A stretch of 64,000 nucleotides of DNA from Micromonospora avicenniae. GTDB taxonomy: Bacteria > Actinomycetota > Actinomycetes > Mycobacteriales > Micromonosporaceae. This document shows positions 53,252 through 62,663 of this stretch, piece by piece. The stretch covers positions 248,001-312,000 of the forward strand of contig NZ_FTNF01000006.1 of assembly GCF_900156065.1 (NCBI RefSeq), given 5' to 3'. Position 1 is the first letter of the stretch, and each line of letters starts with the position of its first letter. The notes beneath the pieces are model-generated. The model was given only the letters and a program-made list of their open reading frames with translations. It was not told the origin of the DNA and did not search any database. A program made the translations under genes and the position numbers.

Positions 53252-54823
53252 GTGCGAGTGACCGGTACCGGGCACGCCAGCATGCGGATCGACACGGCCG
53301 CGGGCAGCATCCTGTGCGACCCGTGGGTCAATCCGGCCTACTTCGCCTCCTGGTTCCCGTTCCCCGACAACTCGCAGCTCGACTGGGAGACCCTCGGCCA
53401 GGTCGACTACCTGTACGTCTCCCACCTGCATCGGGACCACTTCGACGCCAAGCACCTGCGTGACTTCGTCTCGAAGGACGCGACGGTGCTGCTGCCCGAG
53501 TTCCCCACCTCGGAGATGGAGGACGAGTTCCGGGCGCTGGGCTTCACCAAGTTCATCAAGGCGCCGAACGAGCAGGTCGTCGAGCTGCCCGGCGGCCTGA
53601 AGATCATGATCCAGGCGTTGACCAGCCCGACCGACGGTCCGATCGGTGACTCCTCCCTCTGGGTCGAGTACGACGGGGTGCGGCTGCTCAACCAGAACGA
53701 CGCCCGCCCCACCGACCTGAGCGTCTTCGCGAAGCTGGGTCACGTGCACGCGCACCTGCTCCAGTTCAGCGGCGCGATCTGGTACCCGATGGTCTACGAG
53801 CTGCCCCAGGCGGCCAAGACCGCGTTCGGCAAGCAGAAGCGGGACCGGCAGTTCGACCGCACCTGGCGCTACATCGACGATCTGAAGGCCGACCACGTCT
53901 TCCCGATCGCCGGCCCGCCGTGCTTCCTCGACGACGAGCTGTGGCAGTTCAACGACATCTTCGGTGACGAGGGGAACATCTTCCCCGACCAGTCGGTGTT
54001 TCTGTCCGAGTACGCCAAGGTCGGCGGCACCAACGGCATCGTGCTGCTGCCGGGCAGCGTCGCCGAGGTCACCACCGAGGGCGCGACCACGACCCACCCG
54101 GTGCCGGTCGAGGAGTTCTTCGCGAACAAGGTCGCCCACTTGGAGGAGATGCGGGAGCGCAAGCGTCCGATCATCGAGGCGGAGAAGGCGTCCTGGCGGC
54201 ACCCCGAGGTCGACGTGCTCGGTGAGATGAAGCGTCGCATCGAGCCGTTGCTGGACGAGTCCATCTACCTGGCCAAGGGGGTCGGCGGTCCGGTCCGCTT
54301 CGACCTGGTCGGCTACGACGGCGAGAGCGTCGAATCCATCGTGGTGGACTTCCCGGGCAAGGAGGTCCGGCCGTACGCGGACGAGAAGGTCCGCTACCGG
54401 TTCCGTACCGAGCGGGCGCTGATCGAGCACCTGCTGTTCATCGACGAGGTGGACTGGGTCAACTCGCTCTTCCTGTCCTGCCGGTTCTCGGCGGCCCGGA
54501 TCGGCCAGTACAACGAGTTCGTCTACGCGTTCTTCAAGTGCCTCTCCGAGGAGCGGCTGCAGTACGCCGAGGGCTGGTACGACGAGCACGAGCGGGCCGT
54601 CGACGCGGAGGACATCACCCTCGGCGACTGGGTCGTGCAGCGACGCTGCCCACACCTGAAGGCCGACCTGAGCCGGTTCGGCATCGTCGAGGGGGACCAG
54701 CTCACCTGCCAGCTGCACGGCTGGCGGTTCGACCTGGCCAGCGGCCGTTGCCTGACCAGCGTCGGCCACAAGATCCGGGCGCACCGCGCCGACGCCGCCC
54801 CGACCCCCGAAGCCGCCAGCTGA
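53252..54823 (+). CDS. Metallo-beta-lactamase-fold/Rieske hybrid protein
   Basis: This 523-residue protein starts with a UlaG-like metallo-beta-lactamase domain: GTGHASMRIDTAAGSILCDP, then VDYLYVSHLHRDHFDAKHL, which carries HxHxDH. It ends with a Rieske iron-sulfur cluster motif: VVQRRCPHLKADLSRFGIVE and LTCQLHGWRFDLASGRC (CxH...CxxH). The combination recalls CMP-sialic acid hydroxylases, but in those the Rieske part is N-terminal. The GTG at 53252 has GAGGGGG about 8 bases upstream. The reaction is unknown; an oxygenase or redox-coupled hydrolase is likely. Confidence 0.85.
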   Translation: MRVTGTGHASMRIDTAAGSILCDPWVNPAYFASWFPFPDNSQLDWETLGQVDYLYVSHLHRDHFDAKHLRDFVSKDATVLLPEFPTSEMEDEFRALGFTKFIKAPNEQVVELPGGLKIMIQALTSPTDGPIGDSSLWVEYDGVRLLNQNDARPTDLSVFAKLGHVHAHLLQFSGAIWYPMVYELPQAAKTAFGKQKRDRQFDRTWRYIDDLKADHVFPIAGPPCFLDDELWQFNDIFGDEGNIFPDQSVFLSEYAKVGGTNGIVLLPGSVAEVTTEGATTTHPVPVEEFFANKVAHLEEMRERKRPIIEAEKASWRHPEVDVLGEMKRRIEPLLDESIYLAKGVGGPVRFDLVGYDGESVESIVVDFPGKEVRPYADEKVRYRFRTERALIEHLLFIDEVDWVNSLFLSCRFSAARIGQYNEFVYAFFKCLSEERLQYAEGWYDEHERAVDAEDITLGDWVVQRRCPHLKADLSRFGIVEGDQLTCQLHGWRFDLASGRCLTSVGHKIRAHRADAAPTPEAAS

Positions 54824-54850
54824 TTCCGCTCCCGCCCCGCCCCGCCGGCA

Positions 54851-54903
54851 CCGATCATGGAGCTGTGGTGCGCCCGTAGTGGGTCCCACGATTCCATGAC
54901 CGG
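54851..54903. repeat. GATC palindrome 5
   Basis: CCGATCATGGAGCTGTGG (54851-54868) and CCACGATTCCATGACCGG (54886-54903) are imperfect inverted repeats, 14 of 18 matching. It lies 12 bases before the TMEM175-like start and belongs to the dispersed set. Confidence 0.6.
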
Positions 54904-54915
54904 CGGGAGCGGGGC

Positions 54916-55587
54916 GTGACCGAGGGGGACGACGAGTCGCGGTACCGGTACGGACGGGACCGTGAGATGGCCCGGGACGCTTCCCGGGTGGAGGCGTTCA
55001 GCGACGCGGTCATCGCGATCGTGCTGACGCTGATGGCTGTCGACCTGCTCCAGCTCGGCCCGGCCCGCACCGACGGGTCGGGCCTGGTCGGCGCGCTCCG
55101 GCACGAGTGGCCGGCCTACCTCGCGTACGTGATCACCTTCGCGATCGTCGGTCAGGTCTGGCTCACCCACCACAACATGTGGCGGTACGTGGTCCGGGTG
55201 GACCAGGTGCTGCTCGTGTTCAACCTGTCGCTGCTGCTCTTCGTGGCGGCCATCCCGTTCGCCGCCGACCTGCTCGCGGACCACCTGCGCGGGAGCCCCG
55301 CCGACCAGCGGCTCAGCGCCGGGCTCTACGTCGGCGCGGTCCTCGGTGAGGCCCTCTTCTTCAACCTGAGCTGGTGGTGGGCCCGCCGCCGGGGATTGCT
55401 GCACACCGACCTGGATCCCCGGCTCGCCCGGGCGGTGGCGCGCCGGTTCCTGCTCGGGCCGCTGCTCTACGTGGTCGCGTTCGCCTTCGTCTTCGTCAAC
55501 CCGATCCTGAGCCTCAGCCTCTATTTCCTGCTGGTCGGTCTCTACCTGATCCGCGGCCCCGGCGACCTGCCCTCCTACGCCCGCTGA
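54916..55587 (+). CDS. TMEM175-family (DUF1211) ion channel
   Basis: This 223-residue protein has six transmembrane helices and the family signature RVEAFSDAVIAIVLTLMAVD near residue 28. TMEM175 proteins are potassium-selective channels without the usual GYG filter; bacterial members form tetramers. The GTG start has GGGAGCGGGG upstream. It stands alone. Confidence 0.88.
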   Translation: MTEGDDESRYRYGRDREMARDASRVEAFSDAVIAIVLTLMAVDLLQLGPARTDGSGLVGALRHEWPAYLAYVITFAIVGQVWLTHHNMWRYVVRVDQVLLVFNLSLLLFVAAIPFAADLLADHLRGSPADQRLSAGLYVGAVLGEALFFNLSWWWARRRGLLHTDLDPRLARAVARRFLLGPLLYVVAFAFVFVNPILSLSLYFLLVGLYLIRGPGDLPSYAR

Positions 55588-55658
55588 CCACCCCGACCGG
55601 CCCTGCCACGTCGGAAACCCCTGGCGTCGACCGGCCGCCCGGCGTCGGGGTCCCCGGC

Positions 55659-55722
55659 GTTGATCATGAAGCTAATTGTCGCGGCACGCCGTGACGGAGA
55701 GCAACAACTTCATGATCACGCG
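55659..55722. repeat. GATC palindrome 3
   Basis: TTGATCATGAAGCTAATTG (55660-55678) faces CAACAACTTCATGATCACG (55702-55720). Both contain GATCATGAAG. It lies between convergent genes and probably ends both transcripts. Confidence 0.7.
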
Positions 55723-55763
55723 GGTGCGCGGCGGGTGGGCGCGGGTGGGCGGGTGGGTGGTGG

Positions 55764-57359
55764 TTAGGGGGTGAGGTCCTGCAGGATGCGGCGGGCGGCG
55801 TTGTGGCCGGCTGCGCCGATCACGCTGCCGGCCGGGTGGCAGCCGGCGCTGCCCGCGTAGACGCCGTCGACCCCTGTCGCGTAGGGCATCCGGTCGGTGA
55901 ACGAGACAGTGTTGTCCACGTGGTGGATGTGACCACCGGTGATGCCGAAGTGCTCCTCGATGCCGGGCGGAGGCAGCGGCACGGCGTCCGCGATCAGGTC
56001 GCCGGTGCCGGGCGCGTACCGCTCGCAGATCTCCACCAGGCGGTCGACGTAGCCGGGCAGCGCCGCCTCCCACGTCGTGCCCGCCAGTTCGTACGGCACC
56101 GACTGGACGAAGAGCGCCGACGAGTGGTGCCCGCCGGCATCGGAGAGCGACGGGTCGACGGTCGTGTGCAGGTACCACTCGATGGTCGGCTCCGCCGGTA
56201 GCCGCCCCGCCCGTACGTCGTCCCACATGGCGCGCAGCGCCGCCATCGGCGGCTCGCCGCCCCCGCCGACCAGTGAGGCCGAGCCGGGCAGCAGGTGGAT
56301 CGTCGAGCCGAACGGGCTGGGCGCGTCCGCAGGCAGGCAGGAGAAGCGCGGCAGCCCGGTCAACGCCAGGTTCAGCTTGAGGGTGCTCCCGGTGCGCCGG
56401 ACCGCCGCCATCCGCTCGCCGAGCGACGCCGGGAGCGCGCCGTCGGGGAGCAGGTCCATCAGCCGGTACGGGTCGCAGGCGCCGAGCACGACCCGGGCCG
56501 CCACCTCCCGGCCGTCGGCGAGGACGACTCCGCTGGCGGCGCCGCCGTCGAGTGTGATCGCGTGGACCGGCGTGTCGGTCAGGATCCGCGCCCCGGCGGC
56601 CCGGGCCGCGTCGGCGAAGGTACGCGAGACGGTGCCCATGCCGCCCTCGGCGATCATCCAGGTGCCGCCGGACCCCGGGAGTCTGCACATGTTGTGCACC
56701 AGGAAGTTGTGCCCGGTGCCGGGATCGTCCGGGCCGGCGTTCAGCCCGGAGAGGCCGTCGGTGACCGCGTACATGCTGACCAGCAGCTCGGAGCGGAAGT
56801 CGAAGCGGGCGAGGTAGTCGGCGACCGAGCCGCGTACGAGGTCGACGAAGACCTGCCGCAGGGCGGGACGGACGTACCGCTCGGCGGTCTCCTCGACCGG
56901 TAGCGGCTCGGCGAGCCACGCCGGCGCCAGGTCCTCCCGGAGCGCGGCGAGTTCCGCCTGAAGGGCGTCGTCGGCGGCCACGTCGGCCGCGGAGAAGTGC
57001 TCGGTGAGCTGGGCGCGGGTGGCCGCGGTGTCGCTGCCGAAGAGCAGGTACGGCGAGCCGAGGCCGCCCGGGGTGGGCAGGAAGTAGTGCGGGTCGCGAC
57101 GCAACACCGGGATGTGCACGTCGAGCGTGGCGAGCAGTTCCGGCGGCATCAGCCCGAGCAGGTACGAGCCGGTCGAGTGGCGCAGTCCGGGCACCTTCGG
57201 GAACGGGTTCTCCGTCCGGGCGGCCCCGCCGATGACGTCCGACGCCTCCAGGACCAGCACGTCCAGCCCGGCGCGGGCCAGCAGCACGGCGGACACGAGA
57301 CCGTTGTGGCCGGCGCCGACGATCACCACGTCGGCCCGCCCGGGAAGCTCACTCCTCAT
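55764..57359 (-). CDS. FAD-dependent oxidoreductase, phytoene desaturase-like
   Basis: This 531-residue flavoprotein has the dinucleotide fold ADVVIVGAGHNGLVSAVLLA with VLEASDVIGG, and a C-terminal FAD motif GVDGVYAGSAGCHPAGSVIG. The family (CrtI/PDS-like NAD(P)/FAD-dependent oxidoreductases) includes carotenoid desaturases and retinol saturase-like enzymes. No carotenoid genes are nearby, so the substrate is open. The ATG at 57359 starts just before the fold. Confidence 0.88.
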   Translation of the reverse strand: MRSELPGRADVVIVGAGHNGLVSAVLLARAGLDVLVLEASDVIGGAARTENPFPKVPGLRHSTGSYLLGLMPPELLATLDVHIPVLRRDPHYFLPTPGGLGSPYLLFGSDTAATRAQLTEHFSAADVAADDALQAELAALREDLAPAWLAEPLPVEETAERYVRPALRQVFVDLVRGSVADYLARFDFRSELLVSMYAVTDGLSGLNAGPDDPGTGHNFLVHNMCRLPGSGGTWMIAEGGMGTVSRTFADAARAAGARILTDTPVHAITLDGGAASGVVLADGREVAARVVLGACDPYRLMDLLPDGALPASLGERMAAVRRTGSTLKLNLALTGLPRFSCLPADAPSPFGSTIHLLPGSASLVGGGGEPPMAALRAMWDDVRAGRLPAEPTIEWYLHTTVDPSLSDAGGHHSSALFVQSVPYELAGTTWEAALPGYVDRLVEICERYAPGTGDLIADAVPLPPPGIEEHFGITGGHIHHVDNTVSFTDRMPYATGVDGVYAGSAGCHPAGSVIGAAGHNAARRILQDLTP

Positions 57360-57417
57360 GCCCCCGCACCCTAGCCCCCACCCCCGCTCCCCACCCGCTC
57401 TCCCGCCCCCTTCCGGG

Positions 57418-57480
57418 GTCGTGATCATGAAGTTATCGCCTACTGGGAGCGCTTTCCTGAGCGATAACTCCACGATCGAC
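57418..57480. repeat. GATC palindrome 4
   Basis: GTGATCATGAAGTTATCGC (57421-57439) faces GCGATAACTCCACGATCGAC (57461-57480) with a 2-base slip. Unlike the others it lies between divergent genes, so a terminator role alone does not explain it. Confidence 0.7.
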
Positions 57481-57504
57481 GGGGCGGAGGGGGAGTGCGG
57501 GACG

Positions 57505-59712
57505 ATGCTGGGGTGGTCTGGAGGGAGGCGCGGGGTGTTCGGGTGGTGGGGACGGGCAGTGGTACGGGGGCGCTGGGTGGTGCTCGCCGCGGCGGTGCTG
57601 CTGGCGGCAGTGGGCGCGACCTGGGGCACCGCGGTCTTCGGGCAGCTCACCGGCGGGGGATTCGAGGACCCGGCGAGCGAATCCAGCCGAGCGTACGAGC
57701 GGATCGTCGACGAACTGGGGCCACAGGGCGCCGACGTGATCGTTCTCTGGTCCAGCGACACCACCACGGCCGACCAGCCGGCGTTCCATGACCCGGTCAC
57801 CGCGACAGTGGCCCGGCTACGCGAGCGGCCGGAGGTCAGCCGGGTCACCACCTGGTACGACACCGGCGCGCCCGCGCTGCTGGCCGCCGACCGGCGGGCC
57901 ACGTACGCGCTCGTTCAGCTCCGGGCGGACGACGAGGACGGCAAGTCGGCCGCGTACCGGGGGCTGCGTGCGGCGCTGGAGACTCCCGGGGTGCGTACGC
58001 AGACCGGCGGGAACGTGCCGTTCCTGGAGGAGGCGAACACCCGCACGACCGAGGACATCACCCGCGCCGAGCTGCTGTCCATGCCGATCCTGCTGGTCCT
58101 GCTGGTGCTGATCTTCGGCGGGCTGGTCGCCGCGACCACACCGTTGCTGATCGGCGGGCTGGCGATCCTCGGCGGCTTCATCGCGGTCCGGGTGGTCAAC
58201 CTCTTCACCGAGGTGTCGATCTTCGCGATCAACGTGATCACGCTGATCGGCCTCGGGATGGCGGTCGACTACGCGCTCTTCATGGTGAGCCGGTTCCGCG
58301 AGGAACTGGCCGCCGGGCACTCGACGTCCGAGGCGGTGCGGCGGACCATGGCCACCGCCGGCCGTACCGTGCTCGTCTCCGGTCTCACCATCGCGCTCGC
58401 CATGGCCAGCCTGCTGATCTTTCCGCAGTCGTTCCTGCGGTCCATGGGCCTCGGTGGGATGGCCGCGGTGCTGGTCGCCATGCTGGCGGCGCTGACCGTG
58501 CTGCCGGCCCTGCTGGCGGTGCTCGGCCCACGGATCGACGCGGTGCGCGTACCGCCGAGGTGGCGGCGGCGGACGGCGGGTGAGCGGCCGGCGGCGGACG
58601 CGGTGACCGGCGCCTGGGCCCGGATCGCGCGCAGCGTGATGCGCCGTCCGGTGCGCTACCTGGTCGGGGTCGCGGTTCTGCTGGTACTGCTGGCCACGCC
58701 GTTCCTCCGGATCACGTTCGGCGGCTTCGACGAACGGGTGCTGCCGGCGGGCGCCGAGCCTCGGGTGGTCTCCGAGCGGATAGCCGCGGAGTTTCCCGGC
58801 GGCACGGTGGCCCCGGTCGAGGTGCTCGTCTCCGGCGTGCCCACCGACGCGGTCCGCCCGTACGCCGACCGCGTCGCCCGGGTGCCCGGCGTGACCGGGG
58901 TGAGCATCGCGGCCAGCCGGGGCGAGTCCACGTTGCTCACCGTCACCTACCCCGGCGAGCCGACGGGCGACGCCGGCCAGGACCTGGTGCGGGCGCTGCG
59001 CGACCTGCCCGCCCCGGCGGGGGCGGAGACGCTGGTCGGCGGTCGACCCGCCGCGGACCGCGACCTGCTGGACAGTCTCGGCGCCCGGTTGCCGTGGATG
59101 GCGCTGATGATGGCCGGCGCGACGTTGCTGCTGCTCTTCCTCGCATTCGGCTCGGTGGTGCTGCCGGTCAAGGCGGTGCTGATGAACCTGCTCTCGATCG
59201 GCGCGTCGTTCGGCGTCGTGGTCTGGATCTTCCAGGACGGTCACCTCGCCGACCTGCTCGGGTTCACGCCGACCGGCTTCATCGAACCGAGCAACCCGAT
59301 CCTCATGCTGGCCGTGCTCTTCGGGCTCGCCACCGACTACGAGGTGTTCCTGCTCTCCCGGGTGCGCGAGGAGTGGGATCGCACCGGCGACAACACGGCC
59401 TCGGTGGCCGCGGGACTCCAGCGAACCGGACGCATCATCACCGCTGCCGCGCTTCTGCTGATCGTCGTGGTGGCCGGCTTCGCGAGCGGCAGCATGGCGT
59501 ACATCAAGCTGATCGGGGTCGGCATGATCGTGGCGATCGTGGTCGACGCGACGCTGGTCCGGGCGCTGCTGGTGCCGGCCACCATGCGGCTGCTCGGCCG
59601 GTGGAACTGGTGGGCCCCGGGCCCGCTGGGCCGGGTCTACCGCCGTTACGGCCTGCGGGAATCCGACGCTCCGGCAGGCGAGGAGAGCCGCCGCTCCGCG
59701 TTCACCGGATAG
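57505..59712 (+). CDS. MMPL-family transporter
   Basis: This 735-residue RND/MMPL exporter has 12 transmembrane helices in two halves. The first large outside domain follows VVLAAAVLLAAVGATWGTAV. The central helices carry the Asp-Tyr pair GLGMAVDYALFMVSRFREEL and the paralogous LFGLATDYEVFLLSRVREEW, the proton relay of this family. Members export lipids or siderophores in mycobacteria. The ATG at 57505 has GGAGGGGG upstream. The substrate is unknown. Confidence 0.9.
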   Translation: MLGWSGGRRGVFGWWGRAVVRGRWVVLAAAVLLAAVGATWGTAVFGQLTGGGFEDPASESSRAYERIVDELGPQGADVIVLWSSDTTTADQPAFHDPVTATVARLRERPEVSRVTTWYDTGAPALLAADRRATYALVQLRADDEDGKSAAYRGLRAALETPGVRTQTGGNVPFLEEANTRTTEDITRAELLSMPILLVLLVLIFGGLVAATTPLLIGGLAILGGFIAVRVVNLFTEVSIFAINVITLIGLGMAVDYALFMVSRFREELAAGHSTSEAVRRTMATAGRTVLVSGLTIALAMASLLIFPQSFLRSMGLGGMAAVLVAMLAALTVLPALLAVLGPRIDAVRVPPRWRRRTAGERPAADAVTGAWARIARSVMRRPVRYLVGVAVLLVLLATPFLRITFGGFDERVLPAGAEPRVVSERIAAEFPGGTVAPVEVLVSGVPTDAVRPYADRVARVPGVTGVSIAASRGESTLLTVTYPGEPTGDAGQDLVRALRDLPAPAGAETLVGGRPAADRDLLDSLGARLPWMALMMAGATLLLLFLAFGSVVLPVKAVLMNLLSIGASFGVVVWIFQDGHLADLLGFTPTGFIEPSNPILMLAVLFGLATDYEVFLLSRVREEWDRTGDNTASVAAGLQRTGRIITAAALLLIVVVAGFASGSMAYIKLIGVGMIVAIVVDATLVRALLVPATMRLLGRWNWWAPGPLGRVYRRYGLRESDAPAGEESRRSAFTG

Positions 59713-59876
59713 CGGCCCTTGTCGATGAGGTCAGCGGGCGCTTCTCCGGCCCGTCGACCCGGCGCTCCGGTGCGGGACCGGCCGAGGTCATCGCGCGGCG
59801 GTGGTCGCTCACGAATTCATGCACGAGCCAGCAGGACGGTGGCGAGGACGAAGACGCCGTATCGTCGGCCGCTGTG

Positions 59877-60368
59877 ATGATCAGCTTCGAGACGCAGCCG
59901 GACCGACGTCTGCTGGCGGAGGCGCTGCGCCGCACGATGCGCTGGGCCCTTCGCCTCTTCACGGCCTGCGGCTTCATCCTGCTCCTGCCGGCCGCGGTCA
60001 CCCTGTTCCTCGGCGACGAGCCGGTGGTGGCAGTGGGGTGGCTGGTGGGAGCGATCATCATCTGGGCGCTGCCGTCCTTGCTGGTGCGCAGCGGGGTCCG
60101 GGCGAGCTGGAAGTTGTACGGCATACCGATCGCCTGGCAGTTCTCCGCCGAGGGCGTGCGGATGGATTCGGCACTGATGGTGAGCCTGATCCGCTGGGAG
60201 GCGCTGGAGTCGGTCGAGCCGATCCCCGGCCAACTGCTGCTGAAGGTCAACCGGCAGCAGGTCATTCCGGTCCCGATCGCCGGGTTGACTCCGGCCGACC
60301 GCGACACCCTCGCCGGCCTCCTCAAAGGACGTGACCTCCTTCCGGCGGACGCCGCGATCACGGTCTGA
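59877..60368 (+). CDS. Two-helix membrane protein with YcxB-like C-terminal domain
   Basis: This 163-residue protein has two transmembrane helices (WALRLFTACGFILLLPAAVT; VGWLVGAIIIWALPSLLVRS) and a soluble beta domain (GIPIAWQFSAEGVRMDSALM, SLIRWEALESVEPIPGQLLL) that resembles the PH-like YcxB fold. A GTG directly before the ATG is an alternative start. The function is unknown. Confidence 0.75.
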   Translation: MISFETQPDRRLLAEALRRTMRWALRLFTACGFILLLPAAVTLFLGDEPVVAVGWLVGAIIIWALPSLLVRSGVRASWKLYGIPIAWQFSAEGVRMDSALMVSLIRWEALESVEPIPGQLLLKVNRQQVIPVPIAGLTPADRDTLAGLLKGRDLLPADAAITV

Positions 60369-60432
60369 CGGCGCGGGGCCCCGTCGTGGTTCTTGTGTCG
60401 CCGGAACGGCCCCAGGTTGTCCGACCTAACTT

Positions 60433-60477
60433 CGGTGTGTCGTGGTGTCCCGGAGACCCGAACCCCACGACACGCCG
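60433..60477. repeat. Inverted repeat before the second Uma2 gene
   Basis: CGGTGTGTCGTGG (60433-60445) faces CCACGACACGCCG (60465-60477), 12 of 13 matching. It lies in the 302-base gap between the YcxB-like gene and the Uma2 gene, where I see no coding sequence. Confidence 0.55.
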
Positions 60478-60670
60478 TTCGCGGCTGTCGATGCCCGGCC
60501 ACTTGATGACAGAGTCGCGTGCGGCGTGCGGCGTGCGGCGGGCGGCAGGTGGGTGGGCGGATCGTGCGAGCGCGAACTGCCCTGGCCGGACACCCTGTGC
60601 GACCTGCTGTCGGAGGGTCGGCGGCACTAGTCTGGGGCTCACGATGACGTCCACCGAGGGGGTGAGCCGG

Positions 60671-61408
60671 ATGGCCCAGGCCGCTTTCGCGCCCGAGCCG
60701 GCGTCCGAGTCCACCGAGCCGTCGTTCGACGTGCTGCGGTGGCACGACGAGCCGTGGACCGCTCAGCTCGCCCTCGACCTGTTGCCGGAGACCAACGGCC
60801 CCAAGGTTGAGGTCCTGAGCGGAAGCGTGATCGTGACCCCACACGCCGGATACGACCATCAGAACGTCGAGCTGGACCTCGCCTACCTGCTGAAGCGGGC
60901 GGCTCGGCGAGCGGGATTCTGGCTCTATCACGAGGTCAACATCGTTTCGGGTGACGACCTCTTCATTCCGGACATCGCCGTGCTCGACGCGCCCGGTGGC
61001 GGTCGGACAACGATGACGGTCGACCGTGCTCTGCTGCTCGGGGAGATCGTCTCACCCGGCAGTCGGCGCAAGGACGTGATCGACCGCCCGCGCGAGTACG
61101 CCGCCGCCGGAGTGCCCTTCTTCCTCCGCGTCGACCTGCGCAACCGGGTTCCCTCGATGGCGCTCTTCGAGTTGACCGAGGGGGAGTACCGGCCGGTGGC
61201 CGCTGCCGCGGCCGGCGGCACCTTCCAGATGCGGCAGCCCTTCGCGTTCTCGGTCGACCCGGCCGACCTGCTCGACGAGGAGGCCGGCGACGAGGAGGCC
61301 CGCGAAGCCGGCGACGAGGACACCGACGAGAAGGCCCACGAGCCGGAGACCGCCGAGCGGGAGACCTCCCAGCAGGCGGCTCACGAGCAGGTCAGCGGGG
61401 AAGATTGA
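60671..61408 (+). CDS. Uma2-family (DUF820) protein with acidic tail
   Basis: This protein of about 245 residues has a Uma2 nuclease-like core: [54 protein letters not shown] and [16 protein letters not shown] tail of about 55 residues is rich in Glu, Asp and Ala. I prefer the ATG at 60671 because GAGGGGG lies 8 bases upstream; an ATG at 60644 would add nine residues. A second family member is at 14441. Confidence 0.82.
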   Translation: MAQAAFAPEPASESTEPSFDVLRWHDEPWTAQLALDLLPETNGPKVEVLSGSVIVTPHAGYDHQNVELDLAYLLKRAARRAGFWLYHEVNIVSGDDLFIPDIAVLDAPGGGRTTMTVDRALLLGEIVSPGSRRKDVIDRPREYAAAGVPFFLRVDLRNRVPSMALFELTEGEYRPVAAAAAGGTFQMRQPFAFSVDPADLLDEEAGDEEAREAGDEDTDEKAHEPETAERETSQQAAHEQVSGED

Positions 61409-61451
61409 GGCTCTCAGCGGACGTACAGCGCGGCTGGGGAAGAATGGCCGG

Positions 61452-62663
61452 GTGACTTCCGCGCGAGAACTCGTCCTGCTCGGGTCGACCGGCTCGATCG
61501 GCACGCAGGCCATCGACATCGTCCGGCGCAACCCGGAGCGGTTCCGGGTGGTGGCGCTCGGCGCGGGCGGCGGCAACGTCGAACTGCTCGCCGCCCAGGC
61601 CCTCGAACTCGGTGTCGAGGCGGTCGGCGTGGCGAAGGCGTCCGCCGCCCAGGACCTCCAGCTCGCCTTCTACTCCGAGGCCAGCCGGCGCGGCTGGGCC
61701 AGCGGCGACTTCAAACTCCCCAAGATCATCGCCGGGCCGGACGCGATGGCCGAGCTGGCCCAGTGGCCCTCTGACGTGGTTCTCAACGGGGTGGTCGGCT
61801 CGCTCGGGCTGGCGCCGACCCTCGCGGCGCTGCGCGCCGGCCGTACGCTCGCGCTCGCCAACAAGGAGTCGCTCGTGGCCGGCGGCCCGCTGGTCAAGGC
61901 CGCGGTTACTCGGGCGGGGCAGATCGTGCCGGTCGACTCGGAGCACTCGGCGCTCGCCCAGTGCCTGCGCGGCGGTACGCGGGGCGAGGTGCGCCGGCTG
62001 GTCGTCACCGCCAGCGGCGGCCCGTTCCGGGGCAAGCGGCGCGACGAGTTGACCCAGGTCACACCCGAGCAGGCCCTGGCGCACCCGACCTGGAACATGG
62101 GGCCGGTTGTCACGATCAACTCCGCGACGATGGTCAACAAGGCGCTCGAGGTGATCGAGGCGCACGAACTGTTCGACGTCCCGTACGCCGACATCGCGGT
62201 GATGGTGCACCCGCAGTCGGTGATCCACTCGATGGTCGAGTTCGTCGACGGCTCCACCCTCGCGCAGGCCAGCCCGCCGGACATGCGGCTGCCGATCGCC
62301 CTGGGCCTCGGCTGGCCGGACCGGGTGCCCGACGCAGCCGCGGCGGTCGACTGGACGACCAGCCATACGTGGGAGTTCGCCCCGCTCGACGACGAGGCGT
62401 TCCCGGCGGTCGCCCTGGCCAAGGCGGCCGGCCAGGCCGGCTGTTGTCGGCCGGCCGTGTACAACGCGGCGAACGAGGAGTGCGTCGAGGCGTTCGTGGC
62501 CGGCCGGCTGCCCTTCCTCGGCATCGTGGACACCGTCGCGAGGGTGCTGGACGACGCTCCGGACTTCGGCGAACCAGGTACCGTCGAGGACGTGCTCGCG
62601 GCCGAGTCGTGGGCGCGCACGCATGCGCAGGAGATCATCGCCGCAGCGGTGGAAGGAGCTTGA
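61452..62663 (+). CDS. dxr: 1-deoxy-D-xylulose 5-phosphate reductoisomerase
   Basis: This 403-residue enzyme makes methylerythritol 4-phosphate in the non-mevalonate isoprenoid pathway. The NADPH site is [20 protein letters not shown]. Substrate and metal motifs are [67 protein letters not shown] and [13 protein letters not shown]. It overlaps the next gene by TGATG and is linked to ispG of the same pathway. Confidence 0.96.
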   Translation: MTSARELVLLGSTGSIGTQAIDIVRRNPERFRVVALGAGGGNVELLAAQALELGVEAVGVAKASAAQDLQLAFYSEASRRGWASGDFKLPKIIAGPDAMAELAQWPSDVVLNGVVGSLGLAPTLAALRAGRTLALANKESLVAGGPLVKAAVTRAGQIVPVDSEHSALAQCLRGGTRGEVRRLVVTASGGPFRGKRRDELTQVTPEQALAHPTWNMGPVVTINSATMVNKALEVIEAHELFDVPYADIAVMVHPQSVIHSMVEFVDGSTLAQASPPDMRLPIALGLGWPDRVPDAAAAVDWTTSHTWEFAPLDDEAFPAVALAKAAGQAGCCRPAVYNAANEECVEAFVAGRLPFLGIVDTVARVLDDAPDFGEPGTVEDVLAAESWARTHAQEIIAAAVEGA

